Shown here in pieces: positions 15,723 through 24,521 of a DNA stretch of 64,000 nt. Every line of letters begins with the position of its first letter. The stretch's first letter is position 1. The notes under the pieces were generated by a model. That model was not told the origin of the DNA. It saw only the letters and a program-made list of their open reading frames with translations, and made no database searches. Position numbers and translations under genes: made by a program. This DNA is from CAYPLH01 sp964411505 (GTDB lineage Bacteria; Bacillota; Clostridia; CAYPLH01; DUMO01), in contig CAYPLH010000001.1 in assembly GCA_964411505.1 (NCBI GenBank), forward strand, positions 120,578 through 184,577. The letters are read 5' to 3'.

Positions 15723-15753
15723 GCATTTCTTTCCTTCACGGGGAGTTCCTTAT

Positions 15754-16251
15754 ATGGCACTAAACGGAAGAGTATCGAAAAATATTTTCATTGTTGAAAA
15801 TCGTTTAGGTCATAAAGAATGTTGCTGGCTATGCGACAAACCATCTGATAATCCCAGCGTATCTTTTGAAGACCATCATATAATTCCTAGACATTTGGGT
15901 GGAGAAAACGGCCCTCTTGTTTTGCTTTGCGCAGACTGTCATACAAACGTTCACAGTTGCGCCACCTCTTTAATAAAGAAAGGAGAACCTTTATTTATTT
16001 ATGAACTTCAACTACAGCAAGAACGATGCGTAGAATTAGCGTCTATAATTTTCAAAGTATACAAATCCCTAGAAGCTACCGGGAGACTACATGAATTCAA
16101 GAAAACCAAACTGCAAATAACGCTTAACCCAAGGATTAATAAAAAGTTGAAGCAACTTGCAAAGTCGTTAGGCTTCTCGCAAGATAAAGCAGTGCAGTAC
16201 GCCATTGAATTAGCCCATTCAATGCGGATAACTACCAACAAGGATTCATAA
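15754..16251 (+). CDS. HNH endonuclease-like protein
   Basis: 165 aa from the ATG at 15754, behind GGGGAG; the frame is open 42 bases upstream but lacks a site there. An HNH domain occupies residues 20-70: C24/C27, DHHIIPRHLGG (40-50), C59/C62 and HTNVH. C-terminal residues about 125-160 (KKLKQLAKSLGFSQDKAVQYAI) look like a helix-turn-helix or ribbon-helix-helix DNA-binding tail. Probably a free-standing mobile HNH nicking enzyme; a phage regulatory role is less likely. Confidence 0.7.
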   Translation: MALNGRVSKNIFIVENRLGHKECCWLCDKPSDNPSVSFEDHHIIPRHLGGENGPLVLLCADCHTNVHSCATSLIKKGEPLFIYELQLQQERCVELASIIFKVYKSLEATGRLHEFKKTKLQITLNPRINKKLKQLAKSLGFSQDKAVQYAIELAHSMRITTNKDS

Positions 16252-16261
16252 GGAAAATAAC

Positions 16262-17077
16262 ATGGCAAAGCAAAAAACCGCCGTAGCAAAAAAAGTAAAA
16301 CACAAAACATCTAACCCAGTACGTTGTGGTGATTGCGAGCACTACTCAAGACGAAAGAAAGAAGGGTTTGAAGGTAAGTGCAAAACTCTAGGCGTTAATA
16401 AAAACGTTTCTGCCCCATCATGTTTTTCCCCGGATGCAAAAAAACTTGTTTCCAAAAGAATACCAGTTCAACAGCTAGGTGACTTAGTAAAAGATATGTC
16501 ACCTTCACAACTACGGCTCGTCTCTCAGTTGATGAAAGAAGCATCGCGTATTAAAGAGGCGGCTCCGTCCTTCCGATTTGGTCAAGAAGTATATGTGTCT
16601 CTTGGCAGGGATTTTCTTACACATTACTTCAAAGGTTTTATTCTTACTGTTCGTGACGGTTACGCACATATTTCGTCGCAACTAAAACAGAAATCGAAAA
16701 ACCTGACCTATATTTCACTCCCTATTGATTTTGTTTTAACTAAAGATGCTTTTCGTGAGAAAGCAGAACTGCTAATCGAAAAAGGAAAAATTTACGAAGA
16801 CAAACTTGATTTGCATTATTGGCGTTCCATTTCTCTGCCTGAGAGAATGGACGAAAAGGGTCGTGTGCATATAGACGTTGAAGACGAAGAAATGCAACGA
16901 TTCTTGGATTCGATAGACGCACCGACGATTGATAAAGCGCCTAAAGAAATGGAAGAAGTGAAAGTCAAAAAAGGTAAGAAAAAAGTTACTGTCCTTCGGG
17001 AAAAGAAAAGTAAGAAGAGAGTTCCCAAACTTAACGAGGCGTACAACTCAGAAGGCTACATCATTAAGCTGTCTTGA
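16262..17077 (+). CDS. Hypothetical zinc-binding protein, 271 aa
   Basis: Not recognised. A basic N-terminus leads into a four-Cys site, CGDC...GKC...SCF (about residues 22-55), then a helical part (about 70-100), a beta-rich middle (FGQEVYVSLG...) that could be a small Tudor/SH3-like barrel, an acidic linker and a very basic Lys-rich tail from about 225. The mix suggests a nucleic-acid- or RNA-polymerase-interacting factor. It directly precedes a sigma-like gene, 26 bases apart, which supports a transcription role only by context. Confidence 0.55.
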   Translation: MAKQKTAVAKKVKHKTSNPVRCGDCEHYSRRKKEGFEGKCKTLGVNKNVSAPSCFSPDAKKLVSKRIPVQQLGDLVKDMSPSQLRLVSQLMKEASRIKEAAPSFRFGQEVYVSLGRDFLTHYFKGFILTVRDGYAHISSQLKQKSKNLTYISLPIDFVLTKDAFREKAELLIEKGKIYEDKLDLHYWRSISLPERMDEKGRVHIDVEDEEMQRFLDSIDAPTIDKAPKEMEEVKVKKGKKKVTVLREKKSKKRVPKLNEAYNSEGYIIKLS

Positions 17078-17103
17078 TTTAAGCAAACAAGGAGTGGGGA
17101 TTT

Positions 17104-18129
17104 ATGTCGAGTGTCATTGACGCTGTTTTTGAAAAATGCTTGGACTCTTATGGAAGCGTACCTGATTCCGTTAAATGGAAAATACGTCTTCTAACTACTG
17201 ACTACACTTTTCGTATTATTAAGACTACTACGTTTTCTCAAGAAGTTCGCAAACTTCTGGGTTGTGATACAAAAGTGATTACTAAGTTGAAAAAAGAAAT
17301 TCTCTCTAATGGAAAAATAATGAGAGACTTGAAGTTGTATTTGCTTCAAAGGTCAATTGACTACAAAGGTAAATGTGGTCTTGATATTTCACCTACTGAT
17401 CGTAGAATTTTTTCAAAAATGGCAAAGTACAAACAAGACCAGCTTGCTAAGTGGTGCCAACACTGTGTGTACACCAATAAAGAACTGGATGACCTTATTG
17501 TTTATTGTTGGAAAATAACAGAGGTCAGAACACGGAAATTTGTTTATCGCAAGATGCGGTTTATTTTTACTTATACACATCATACTGTCGAAGACATTTG
17601 CCACTTGCTGAAAGTTCAGATGATGGAAAAGCTATTGTTTGACTTCCATAATTTAAAATCCGAACTTCACGCAAAAAACTTTGCAAACCAAATCATACGA
17701 AACATGGGACACAATTTTATTGAGTCTAACGCTACGCAGAAAAATACAGTACTGGTAACTGAAAGTGAGAAGTCCCCGGAGTTTAATCACTTGATTAAAA
17801 CCCTCTCCTTGGACTTTAACGGTGGGGAAAACAACATAAGTGATACACGGTCTTATACGAACGATAACCTTTTAACGTTCTTGTCTGTGTTTAAATTCAG
17901 GAGTCGTATTAAGGATAAATACAAATTGTTTTTGGACTTAGTACTTGGTTTGCCTAACGAAGAATTTACTTCGTATTTGCGGCGCAATCGAATAACTACG
18001 AAGACCAATGACTGTTGGCAACCTGATGATATTCAGTATAAGTTCCAAGTGATCGCTGAATTTATTGGAGTGTCTAAAAAGAAAACGCAGCGTTTTCAAG
18101 AAAAGCTACAGACGTTGGTAACAGCGTAA
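17104..18129 (+). CDS. Putative sigma-like transcription factor, 341 aa
   Basis: Diverged. Residues about 155-215 (HHTVEDICHLLK..., LLFDFHNLKSELHAKNFANQ, IRNMGHNFIES) fit the pattern of sigma70 region 2 (dLi-x-eg, then kFd...f.ty...irn). Residues about 310-340 end in a helix-turn-helix resembling region 4.2 (IAEFIGVSKKKTQRFQEKLQ, compare LGVSrerVRQIe). The length fits a two-domain sigma factor. It would redirect host RNA polymerase to phage promoters. GGAG ribosome site; strong bidirectional terminator after it. Another possibility is an unrelated helical DNA-binding protein. Confidence 0.5.
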   Translation: MSSVIDAVFEKCLDSYGSVPDSVKWKIRLLTTDYTFRIIKTTTFSQEVRKLLGCDTKVITKLKKEILSNGKIMRDLKLYLLQRSIDYKGKCGLDISPTDRRIFSKMAKYKQDQLAKWCQHCVYTNKELDDLIVYCWKITEVRTRKFVYRKMRFIFTYTHHTVEDICHLLKVQMMEKLLFDFHNLKSELHAKNFANQIIRNMGHNFIESNATQKNTVLVTESEKSPEFNHLIKTLSLDFNGGENNISDTRSYTNDNLLTFLSVFKFRSRIKDKYKLFLDLVLGLPNEEFTSYLRRNRITTKTNDCWQPDDIQYKFQVIAEFIGVSKKKTQRFQEKLQTLVTA

Positions 18130-18141
18130 ACTCACGACAAT

Positions 18142-18178
18142 AAAAAAGGCCAGCGGGAAAACCCGACTGGCCTTTTTT
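18142..18178. terminator. Bidirectional terminator between convergent genes
   Basis: AAAAAAGGCCAG-CGGG...CCCG-A-CTGGCCTTTTTTT: long stem with an A-run on the left and a T-run on the right, so it can end transcription from both sides (sigma-like gene and the minus-strand 18194 gene). Confidence 0.9.
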
Positions 18179-18193
18179 TGTGCCTGAAATTTA

Positions 18194-18952
18194 TTAGGCT
18201 AACTGACTAAGTGCGTATTGACGTACTGCCTTGAACTTTTTATCTGCTTGTTTAAGGATGCTCATGTAGTGTCGCTCTTTAAGTTTCATACTATCGAGAG
18301 TTTTCAAAACTTCTTTTTCATTTCTCTCTTCATTCAATTGCAGCATAAGTTGATTAATCTTTTTAGACGTGCTGCTTTTCTTCTTAGCCTTTTCAACTTG
18401 AATTTTGGCTCCCTTAGTTCCTTTCAAACCAAGTTCACCGAAAGAAATAGACTCTTCTTGCTCACTATCTTGATTAATATCGTTTCGGGTAATTTGCTCC
18501 CCTTCTGTTCGAGTAGCATCATCACCAGCTTGCGTTGCTTCTACTTGCGAACGAATCAATTCGTCTTCAATAGCAGAAATTCTGTCCTGTTCTTTTAATC
18601 CACCTGACGAACTAAGGATAGTAATAGCAAGGTCGTCAGGAATAGGTGTAATTAAACCACGTGCAATCAGGTTACGAATTTGCGGGTTACGACGCAATTC
18701 TTTAGCACTTACATTTTGCGCGATATTAATTGGAATAAAGGTGTTGGGAATATTCACCATCACTTCTGTTCTACCGTCGTCACTCATTACAGGTACGCAA
18801 ATTCGACCACGTGTAATACGCAAGTCGTCACGACGTTTTGTCGTATTAATCACGTAAAAATATTGGCTCTTGCTGTTATACGGGTAAGTTGCATCCCCGT
18901 AGTCTTTAGCAAGTTTGATTGCAGTGTTTTCAATTACCATAGAATTACTCAT
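18194..18952 (-). CDS. Hypothetical protein, 252 aa
   Basis: Not recognised. An N-terminal domain (residues 1-115) is probably beta-rich and contains a repeated I-P-x-N-I element (NIPNTFIPINIAQN). An acidic, Glu/Gln-rich linker follows (about 125-170), then a Lys-rich helical coiled-coil tail. The combination resembles scaffold or structural accessory proteins, but no family signature is visible. Minus strand, last gene of a three-gene leftward unit. Confidence 0.55.
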   Translation of the reverse strand: MSNSMVIENTAIKLAKDYGDATYPYNSKSQYFYVINTTKRRDDLRITRGRICVPVMSDDGRTEVMVNIPNTFIPINIAQNVSAKELRRNPQIRNLIARGLITPIPDDLAITILSSSGGLKEQDRISAIEDELIRSQVEATQAGDDATRTEGEQITRNDINQDSEQEESISFGELGLKGTKGAKIQVEKAKKKSSTSKKINQLMLQLNEERNEKEVLKTLDSMKLKERHYMSILKQADKKFKAVRQYALSQLA

Positions 18953-19007
18953 TTAATCACCTTCTCGTTTGGCGGGTTTGGTTTGTGGTGGAACTGGAAT
19001 TAAATTA

Positions 19008-19508
19008 TTATTTCCGTTTCCTTTTTTCTTTCTTGCTTATTACATGCTGTAGGTTTTCTACAGTCTTTTTATTAAGCCCTAATAGCGTATGCAGGGCAGG
19101 GATTTTTATAGAGTCCTCTAGTTCCTCACAGAACCTATCGTAATTTTGCTGTTTAAGCATCCAAATAAAATCTGACAGACGTAATGAGAAACAAGGTTTA
19201 CTCAATAAAGATTCTTTCATAGCAGCCTTTGCTACTTTTCTTAAAGTAGTAGACTTGTATTTTTTGTGTTTTATTTTAACTGCAACGTTATAATATTTAT
19301 CAAGAAATATAATAGAAATAATAGCTGACTTAGCTCTAGCGGTTTCTCGGTAACCTTGGCTTACTGTTAAATTTTTACTTTTCGCTAAATCAATTTCGTG
19401 AATTTCACTTTTGTTCAGAAGGCAATTACCTTTCGCTTTCTTGCAATGCCACATACAAGTAGTAACCGGGCACTTCTCTATTTCCAATTTGGTTAACGGG
19501 CATTCCAT
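19008..19508 (-). CDS. Hypothetical Cys-rich N-terminus protein, 166 aa
   Basis: Not recognised. The first 30 residues contain five Cys and one His (C3, C13, C18, H20?, C22, C28 pattern), probably a small zinc site. The remainder is basic and helical and ends in a Lys/Arg-rich tail. The start overlaps the end of the RuvC-fusion gene upstream (19508), so the two are translationally coupled and may work together on DNA junctions or transcription. Confidence 0.55.
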   Translation of the reverse strand: MECPLTKLEIEKCPVTTCMWHCKKAKGNCLLNKSEIHEIDLAKSKNLTVSQGYRETARAKSAIISIIFLDKYYNVAVKIKHKKYKSTTLRKVAKAAMKESLLSKPCFSLRLSDFIWMLKQQNYDRFCEELEDSIKIPALHTLLGLNKKTVENLQHVISKKEKRKRK

Positions 19509-20914
19509 TATATATCGCCTTTATTAGCTAGGAATTTTTTAACAGCCTTTTCCAACTTACTTGTTAGATTTTCGTCCGTATATAAGTCTGCTATATAAGA
19601 GGCTATTCCAATGGAATCTATCTGATGGACTGTAAGTGTTTTATTCGCTAACTTGTATATAGCTTCTAAACTTTGATTTTTATTAACGTTGTTTTTCCAT
19701 TGAGCCGCTGTAATTAACTTAATATGTGTACCTTTACGATTACTGGTAACATAATGAATTAGTCCGCCGATCATTTGATTAATCAACTCAATGGTTACAC
19801 CTTTATTACCTCGCGTCATAAATCTTTCAATACCTATATGTGTGACTTTATAATGGTCACACAGGAATTGAATGTCGTGTACGAAAGTTTCCATACTTTC
19901 TTTTACACCGCCTTTTAAATCCTTTATTGTAGAACTTAACATACCTGTGTTTTTTACCCTACCGCTTTTGGATAATACTGACCATGCAAAATTTTGTGTT
20001 CCGGGGTCTAACCCTAAGTATACTATGCGCTTACCACATTTTTTTCTTTGGATTTTTTCGTATATATAATCTGTGTCGTGCTCTAAAAATTTATTGCTGA
20101 TAGGTATCACTATTTTGTTGTCTACAATAATTAGCTGAAACTTAAAGCCCGCTTTAATAACAGCTTTGGCTTTATACTTTAAATTATCTAAAGCCATCCC
20201 GGCTGTCCATTTAGATTTTACTTCCACTATAGTATTTGTGCTTTTAATAAAAAAATCTGGATAATAACTACGGTTCTTTCTTTTCTCTTTATATTGAATT
20301 ACAGGAACCTTACCAGATTTTGTTGCAAATATATCTTTTTCCTTTACCCCTTTCAGTGTTTTTAAATATAAGTAAACTTCTTTTTCGTAGCCTTCTACAT
20401 ACATAAGGCTACCGTCTTCTCGCCGCACTAACTTTTTACGGCGTAATTTTTTATTCTTCTGCGTGTAGTCAACAGCACATTGTTTGCAACCAAACATACT
20501 TGTAATAACTTGATTAGCGCGGCTTTCATAAGTATGCCCGCAACGATTACATAAAAAACTAGCCTTGCGGTCGCTAGCCTCGTAATGGGTACACACAACA
20601 TCCCCATTAAACGCATCTTCTAATTTAGCAAAAAAATCTTCTTTCTTTAATCTGTTCCTTTCCCCCATTTGTCTAAATGAACATTCTACGCAAAAGTTAT
20701 TTACTTTTCTCTGCATAGTAGCTGGAGTACACATAAAAGTGTTATTACAACCAGACTTCCCACACCCATATTTTATTTTTGTATCAAGGTTAATATACGG
20801 GTCGATTCTAGTAGTAAATCCAAATTTCTTAATTACTTTGTTATCGTGTATTTTTTGTCTTTTTCTTAAACTTGGCACTCTTTTAGGTGTGTATTTACTT
20901 CTTTTTTTCTTCAT
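19508..20914 (-). CDS. Zn-ribbon + PD-(D/E)XK + RuvC-like Holliday junction resolvase fusion
   Basis: 468 aa from the ATG at 20914, behind GGAAGG; a GTG four codons earlier is less likely. Residues about 50-145 hold three Cys-rich modules (CGKSGC...CVEC, CNRCGH...CKQC). Residues about 160-275 carry a PD-(D/E)XK-type core (YYPDFFI then TIVEVKSKWT). Residues about 290-440 are RuvC-like: GLDPGTQNFAWS (Asp), GIERFMTRG (Glu), HQIDSIGIASYIAD (Asp cluster). RuvC enzymes resolve four-way junctions; here the enzyme is fused to a homing-type nuclease and zinc modules. Both active sites look intact. Confidence 0.75.
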   Translation of the reverse strand: MKKKRSKYTPKRVPSLRKRQKIHDNKVIKKFGFTTRIDPYINLDTKIKYGCGKSGCNNTFMCTPATMQRKVNNFCVECSFRQMGERNRLKKEDFFAKLEDAFNGDVVCTHYEASDRKASFLCNRCGHTYESRANQVITSMFGCKQCAVDYTQKNKKLRRKKLVRREDGSLMYVEGYEKEVYLYLKTLKGVKEKDIFATKSGKVPVIQYKEKRKNRSYYPDFFIKSTNTIVEVKSKWTAGMALDNLKYKAKAVIKAGFKFQLIIVDNKIVIPISNKFLEHDTDYIYEKIQRKKCGKRIVYLGLDPGTQNFAWSVLSKSGRVKNTGMLSSTIKDLKGGVKESMETFVHDIQFLCDHYKVTHIGIERFMTRGNKGVTIELINQMIGGLIHYVTSNRKGTHIKLITAAQWKNNVNKNQSLEAIYKLANKTLTVHQIDSIGIASYIADLYTDENLTSKLEKAVKKFLANKGDI

Positions 20915-20985
20915 TTGACCTTCCACCTAATTCACTAATTTTAATTACGTCAACCAACCATAATTAAAATTATTATTCGTTACTC

Positions 20986-20995
20986 CACTTTACAG
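20986..20995 (-). promoter_or_regulatory. CTGTAAAGTG motif (minus) upstream of the RuvC-fusion gene
   Basis: Reads CTGTAAAGTG on the minus strand, 71 bases before the minus-strand ATG. Its orientation matches the gene it precedes. Confidence 0.45.
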
Positions 20996-21011
20996 AATTA
21001 CGGTGCCTGCC

Positions 21012-21635
21012 ATGATTGATCTTAAAGTTAAGTCCAGCAAAAAAGAAGTCGCCGCACCGGCTGTTTATCGAGTTGGGGTGACTGGAATATTTTTCGAGGA
21101 CGGTAATTACCGAAAAGTGTTACCTAGCGTCCTCGCAAAAATTCAACAGATAATTAAGTACTGTAACTCTTACCGTGTACCTGTTTATTTTTATTTGAAC
21201 AGTTCCACGGCCCCTGACGTAGTTAAATTTATTATGTCGCTGAAAAAGACGTTGCATTTCACTGTTCACTTCGTTGGTGCAGAGGAAGCGATCACCACTG
21301 GTGATATTGTGGATGTTGACCCTGACGAATGGATGGCAAAAAACTGTGACGTTACTTTTGTAATTAAATACAAAAAAGAAGAAGACTACTTTTTCGATGG
21401 TGAAGAGTTTATTGATTTTCTTTATTCAAAATCTAAACCAGATGACGTTCGTATCACCTTCGACCCTATTAAAACTGTTCGTGACTTTAAAAAGCGCGGC
21501 GTTATTAACGACAACGCTTATGTTAATTTCCTGCATGAAGACCCGTGGGAGCGCGTTGAATTTGACCGCTGGAATGAAGTCATGGACCAGATGCCGGAAA
21601 TTCGTGACCCTTATGACCGCGACTTGGCAGTTTAA
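21012..21635 (+). CDS. Hypothetical protein, 207 aa
   Basis: Not recognised. Acidic, globular, alpha/beta: strands VYRVGVTGIFF, VPVYFYLNS, FTVHFVG and VTFVIKYK alternate with helices, like a Rossmann-type or vWA-like fold without a visible catalytic motif. The ATG at 21012 is taken, though GTG at 21003 is in frame; neither has a clear Shine-Dalgarno site. Two bases before the ART-like gene, so probably the same operon. Confidence 0.55.
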   Translation: MIDLKVKSSKKEVAAPAVYRVGVTGIFFEDGNYRKVLPSVLAKIQQIIKYCNSYRVPVYFYLNSSTAPDVVKFIMSLKKTLHFTVHFVGAEEAITTGDIVDVDPDEWMAKNCDVTFVIKYKKEEDYFFDGEEFIDFLYSKSKPDDVRITFDPIKTVRDFKKRGVINDNAYVNFLHEDPWERVEFDRWNEVMDQMPEIRDPYDRDLAV

Positions 21636-21637
21636 AT

Positions 21638-22795
21638 ATGTTGGAATTAAAAATAATCACAGCAGGTATTTCTGATACGGTATTTCACACTACGCCTAAC
21701 GTCATAGACATTTTAAAAAATAATGAATTCCGTTTGTCTTCTACAGATGCGAAAGAATCTGAAAAGAATTATGGCGATAAAAACCGTCGTTACTACTTAT
21801 CTACTGCTCGCAACATGGAATCTCGTTATATTCGTGACAATGACGTTGTTATAGAACTTGATGGTAAAAAACTTGCGCAGAATTTTAAGGGTAAGTCTAT
21901 TGATTATTGGGGTGAAGACCTACGAAACACACCATCCAATAAAACACGTGACTACGAACAAGAAGACCGTGTAGTAGCTAAGAAGCCCGTTATTAAAGAT
22001 GCTAAGAAATACATTAAAGCTATCCACCTTGTTTTATCTGACCGTGAGCACACTCAACGTCAATTACCTGCACTCGCATTCTTTTCCAAGAAATATAAGA
22101 TACCTGTTCTGACTTATGAAAATCATGAAACACGTAACGCTAGGAAGAAAGCTACCCCTATTCAAAAATTACCGGGTATACAACCAAAAGCCCCAAGTGC
22201 AAAGTCAAGCCGCAAGGGTTATGGAGCCTCCGATATTTTTGCAATAATTAAATACACAAAAGCTTTACAGAAATATGCAAAGCAGAAAAAGCTTGAACAT
22301 GGCTGGGAAACCTTCGCCATAAAAAATGGTGTTCCTAAAAGATGGGCGCGGTATACACCTTGGGGTTCTGATTTTTTATCACAGGTTAAAACGGCGCTCC
22401 ATAATTTAAACCGTGAAAAGAGTGAAGAAGTAATTACCGCTTTAGACAAATTCAAAAGGACGGTAAAAAGTTTTGGTTATGATGACCCCACAGACTATTT
22501 AAGTGACTTAGTTGGAAAAGCGTATTCTCATTCAAGTAAGTTAGAAACTGAACGCCGTATACCTTATTTTGAAAAGCAACTTAAAGAGGAAACTAATCCT
22601 GATTACAAACGCTACCATGAAGATGACTTACGCTCTTCAAAAGAATATGTAAACAGATTAAAAGAAAAAACCAAATATGACTGGTTTACTTCTTTAAGTG
22701 TACCTGCACAAAAAGCTTATTTACGTGAACATAAAAAATCTACCATTACTGACCACCTTGTTCAGAAAAACGGTAAATGGGTTAAACCAGACTGA
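21638..22795 (+). CDS. Possible ART-fold protein with degenerate WW/PNSK tail
   Basis: 385 aa. Residues 12-135 resemble ADP-ribosyltransferase-like phage domains: VFHTTPNVIDIL (His near the first strand), RRYYLSTARNM, VVIELDGKKL, YWGEDLR and a QEDRVV that would supply the catalytic acid, followed by KYIKAIHLVLS and IPVLTYE. The middle (190-340) is helical. Residues 347-369 (DWFTSLSVPAQKAYL) are a degenerate copy of the WW...Y(I/L)K..PNSK module shared with neighbours. The ART assignment is tentative. If right, it could be a virion enzyme delivered to modify host proteins. Confidence 0.45.
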   Translation: MLELKIITAGISDTVFHTTPNVIDILKNNEFRLSSTDAKESEKNYGDKNRRYYLSTARNMESRYIRDNDVVIELDGKKLAQNFKGKSIDYWGEDLRNTPSNKTRDYEQEDRVVAKKPVIKDAKKYIKAIHLVLSDREHTQRQLPALAFFSKKYKIPVLTYENHETRNARKKATPIQKLPGIQPKAPSAKSSRKGYGASDIFAIIKYTKALQKYAKQKKLEHGWETFAIKNGVPKRWARYTPWGSDFLSQVKTALHNLNREKSEEVITALDKFKRTVKSFGYDDPTDYLSDLVGKAYSHSSKLETERRIPYFEKQLKEETNPDYKRYHEDDLRSSKEYVNRLKEKTKYDWFTSLSVPAQKAYLREHKKSTITDHLVQKNGKWVKPD

Positions 22796-22806
22796 GGCTA
22801 AACGAA

Positions 22807-23238
22807 ATGAAAAAAGAAAACGCAACTAAAGTATTAGCGGCTGCTGACAAATGGTGGGACTCGCTAACTAAACAACAACAGAAAGACTACATTAAGAAAC
22901 ACCCTAACAGTAAATACGCTAAACTTGGTTTAGGCTCAGGCGCTAGTAAAAAAATAACTGACCTGTCTATAAAACCTGCGTCCAAGAAAGTTACTATGCC
23001 TAATGTTAAGCGATTAAGTTCATTGCTTGGCATGTATGAACGTATTTCCAAGTTAGAACATCAAGCTAACATGGAAAATGACGGTTCTGATAAAAAACAA
23101 AAGAAATGGAAAGAACTGGATAAAAAACTTGGCGACATTTTAAAAATGGTTAAGAAGGAATTTCCGAAAGTAAATATTGATTTATTTAAAGACGGAAATA
23201 CTTCTGCTCAAGACTTGATTAAAATGACTATGAAATAA
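22807..23238 (+). CDS. Small virion-associated candidate with N-terminal WW/PNSK module, 143 aa
   Basis: Residues 14-38 (DKWWDSLTKQQQKDYIKKH, then PNSKYAK) are a clear copy of the shared module. The rest is Lys-rich and helical, probably coiled coil, without enzymatic motif. The gene starts eleven bases after the previous stop and lies among head and lysis genes. A virion or scaffold-associated role is inferred from the module and context. Confidence 0.6.
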   Translation: MKKENATKVLAAADKWWDSLTKQQQKDYIKKHPNSKYAKLGLGSGASKKITDLSIKPASKKVTMPNVKRLSSLLGMYERISKLEHQANMENDGSDKKQKKWKELDKKLGDILKMVKKEFPKVNIDLFKDGNTSAQDLIKMTMK

Positions 23239-23252
23239 AAAGGTATCATGTT

Positions 23253-24515
23253 ATGTCCTTACGTCGTCGTCAAAGTAAAAAAACTCTGCATCCACAAAAC
23301 AGTAGAGTAGCTAAAGTAGCGGCTGACGTAGTTAATAACGTGGCCGCAGTACAACAAGAGAAATACGATAATGCTTTTATCGTTAACGGTTTTCCTTGCT
23401 TAGTTTATTCCAGACTTCGCCAAGGTTTACGTTGTACTTGCGGTGGCGGTCACGTTGAATTTAAACCTGCTACAAATATCACCTTCGATGAAAATGGCAA
23501 CGCTACAGAAGACACCTTGAATAGTTTGTTGTTTGACGAAAAAGTAGAAGGAAATTCTAACTCTCTTTTTTCGGTTGACGATTATTCTTCTGAGCCTAGT
23601 ACTTCTACAGAAGACGGGGGTTACTCAATTAATTTAACCCCACATATTGATTCTGTACCAGAAGACAATGAAACAAATGAATATGCCCCAGACTCTTCAT
23701 TCATTGACCCTGAGTTATTAGGCGACGATGATACTATTGATGAAGGCTCCAGTATTGTTAATAACATTGTCGGTGTAACTAACGTAAATTGCGGAATTTG
23801 CTACGGTAGTGGTTTCGTAGGTGGCTACAGTGTTTTATTAGGTAACCGTTTGGTTTTTGATACTCAGTATAAGCAGTTGGCTACTGACGGGTATTATGTA
23901 GACAAACAAACTACGCCCAACACCTTCCGTAAAGGTGGTGAGAATTTAGATGCTCACGTAGACTTTATTATCCCCCTTCCAAAATTTATTGAAGGTATCG
24001 ACGCGTTACGTGTTTGGGATAATTCTCGCCAAGTTTTTAACGTAGAAATTCTTGCAGGTGCTACAGTAGGTAGCCTTGTTGCAGTTAATGAAAATAACCT
24101 TTCTGTTTTCTGCACAGGTGCGCCCGTGTACGTGCGCGTGAAAGGTCCAATATCTTTCACTCACATTGAAATTCAAATTAATTTATCAAAAGACGTTACT
24201 TATTTGGAATACCCACGTTTCACAAAAACCGGCGACCCTAACGTACTGGATGCCGTCGGTGATGTAAACATTGTTATCAGTCCGAAAGTATTGCATGTTG
24301 ATGTTAATGACATGATTGTTGATTTAATCAATCAACGTATCTGGCGTATAACTAGCATTACCGATTTTAAAGATCGCAATGTTAATATTCACGGTTGGGA
24401 AGTTAATGCACGTCTTGTTCAAAAGTATGAAAAATTTTCAATACTACCGCATCGAGTAAATAAACAGAACCAAAAGAACACGACACGCTTTAATCAAAAC
24501 CTAGTCAAAAGGTAA
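23253..24515 (+). CDS. Putative virion structural protein with CxC/CxxC motifs, 420 aa
   Basis: Not assigned to a named family. CTCGGGH (about residues 71-77) and a later CGICYGSGFVGGY (about 179-191) flank an acidic, probably disordered insertion; together they look like a split zinc knuckle. The C-terminal 200 residues are beta-rich (repeated strands such as VTYLEYPRFTKTG and NVNIHGWEVNARLV). Such architecture is common in head-tail joining or baseplate proteins. Context (maturation protease, spanins nearby) fits a structural role. Confidence 0.5.
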   Translation: MSLRRRQSKKTLHPQNSRVAKVAADVVNNVAAVQQEKYDNAFIVNGFPCLVYSRLRQGLRCTCGGGHVEFKPATNITFDENGNATEDTLNSLLFDEKVEGNSNSLFSVDDYSSEPSTSTEDGGYSINLTPHIDSVPEDNETNEYAPDSSFIDPELLGDDDTIDEGSSIVNNIVGVTNVNCGICYGSGFVGGYSVLLGNRLVFDTQYKQLATDGYYVDKQTTPNTFRKGGENLDAHVDFIIPLPKFIEGIDALRVWDNSRQVFNVEILAGATVGSLVAVNENNLSVFCTGAPVYVRVKGPISFTHIEIQINLSKDVTYLEYPRFTKTGDPNVLDAVGDVNIVISPKVLHVDVNDMIVDLINQRIWRITSITDFKDRNVNIHGWEVNARLVQKYEKFSILPHRVNKQNQKNTTRFNQNLVKR

Positions 24516-24521
24516 TTAATT

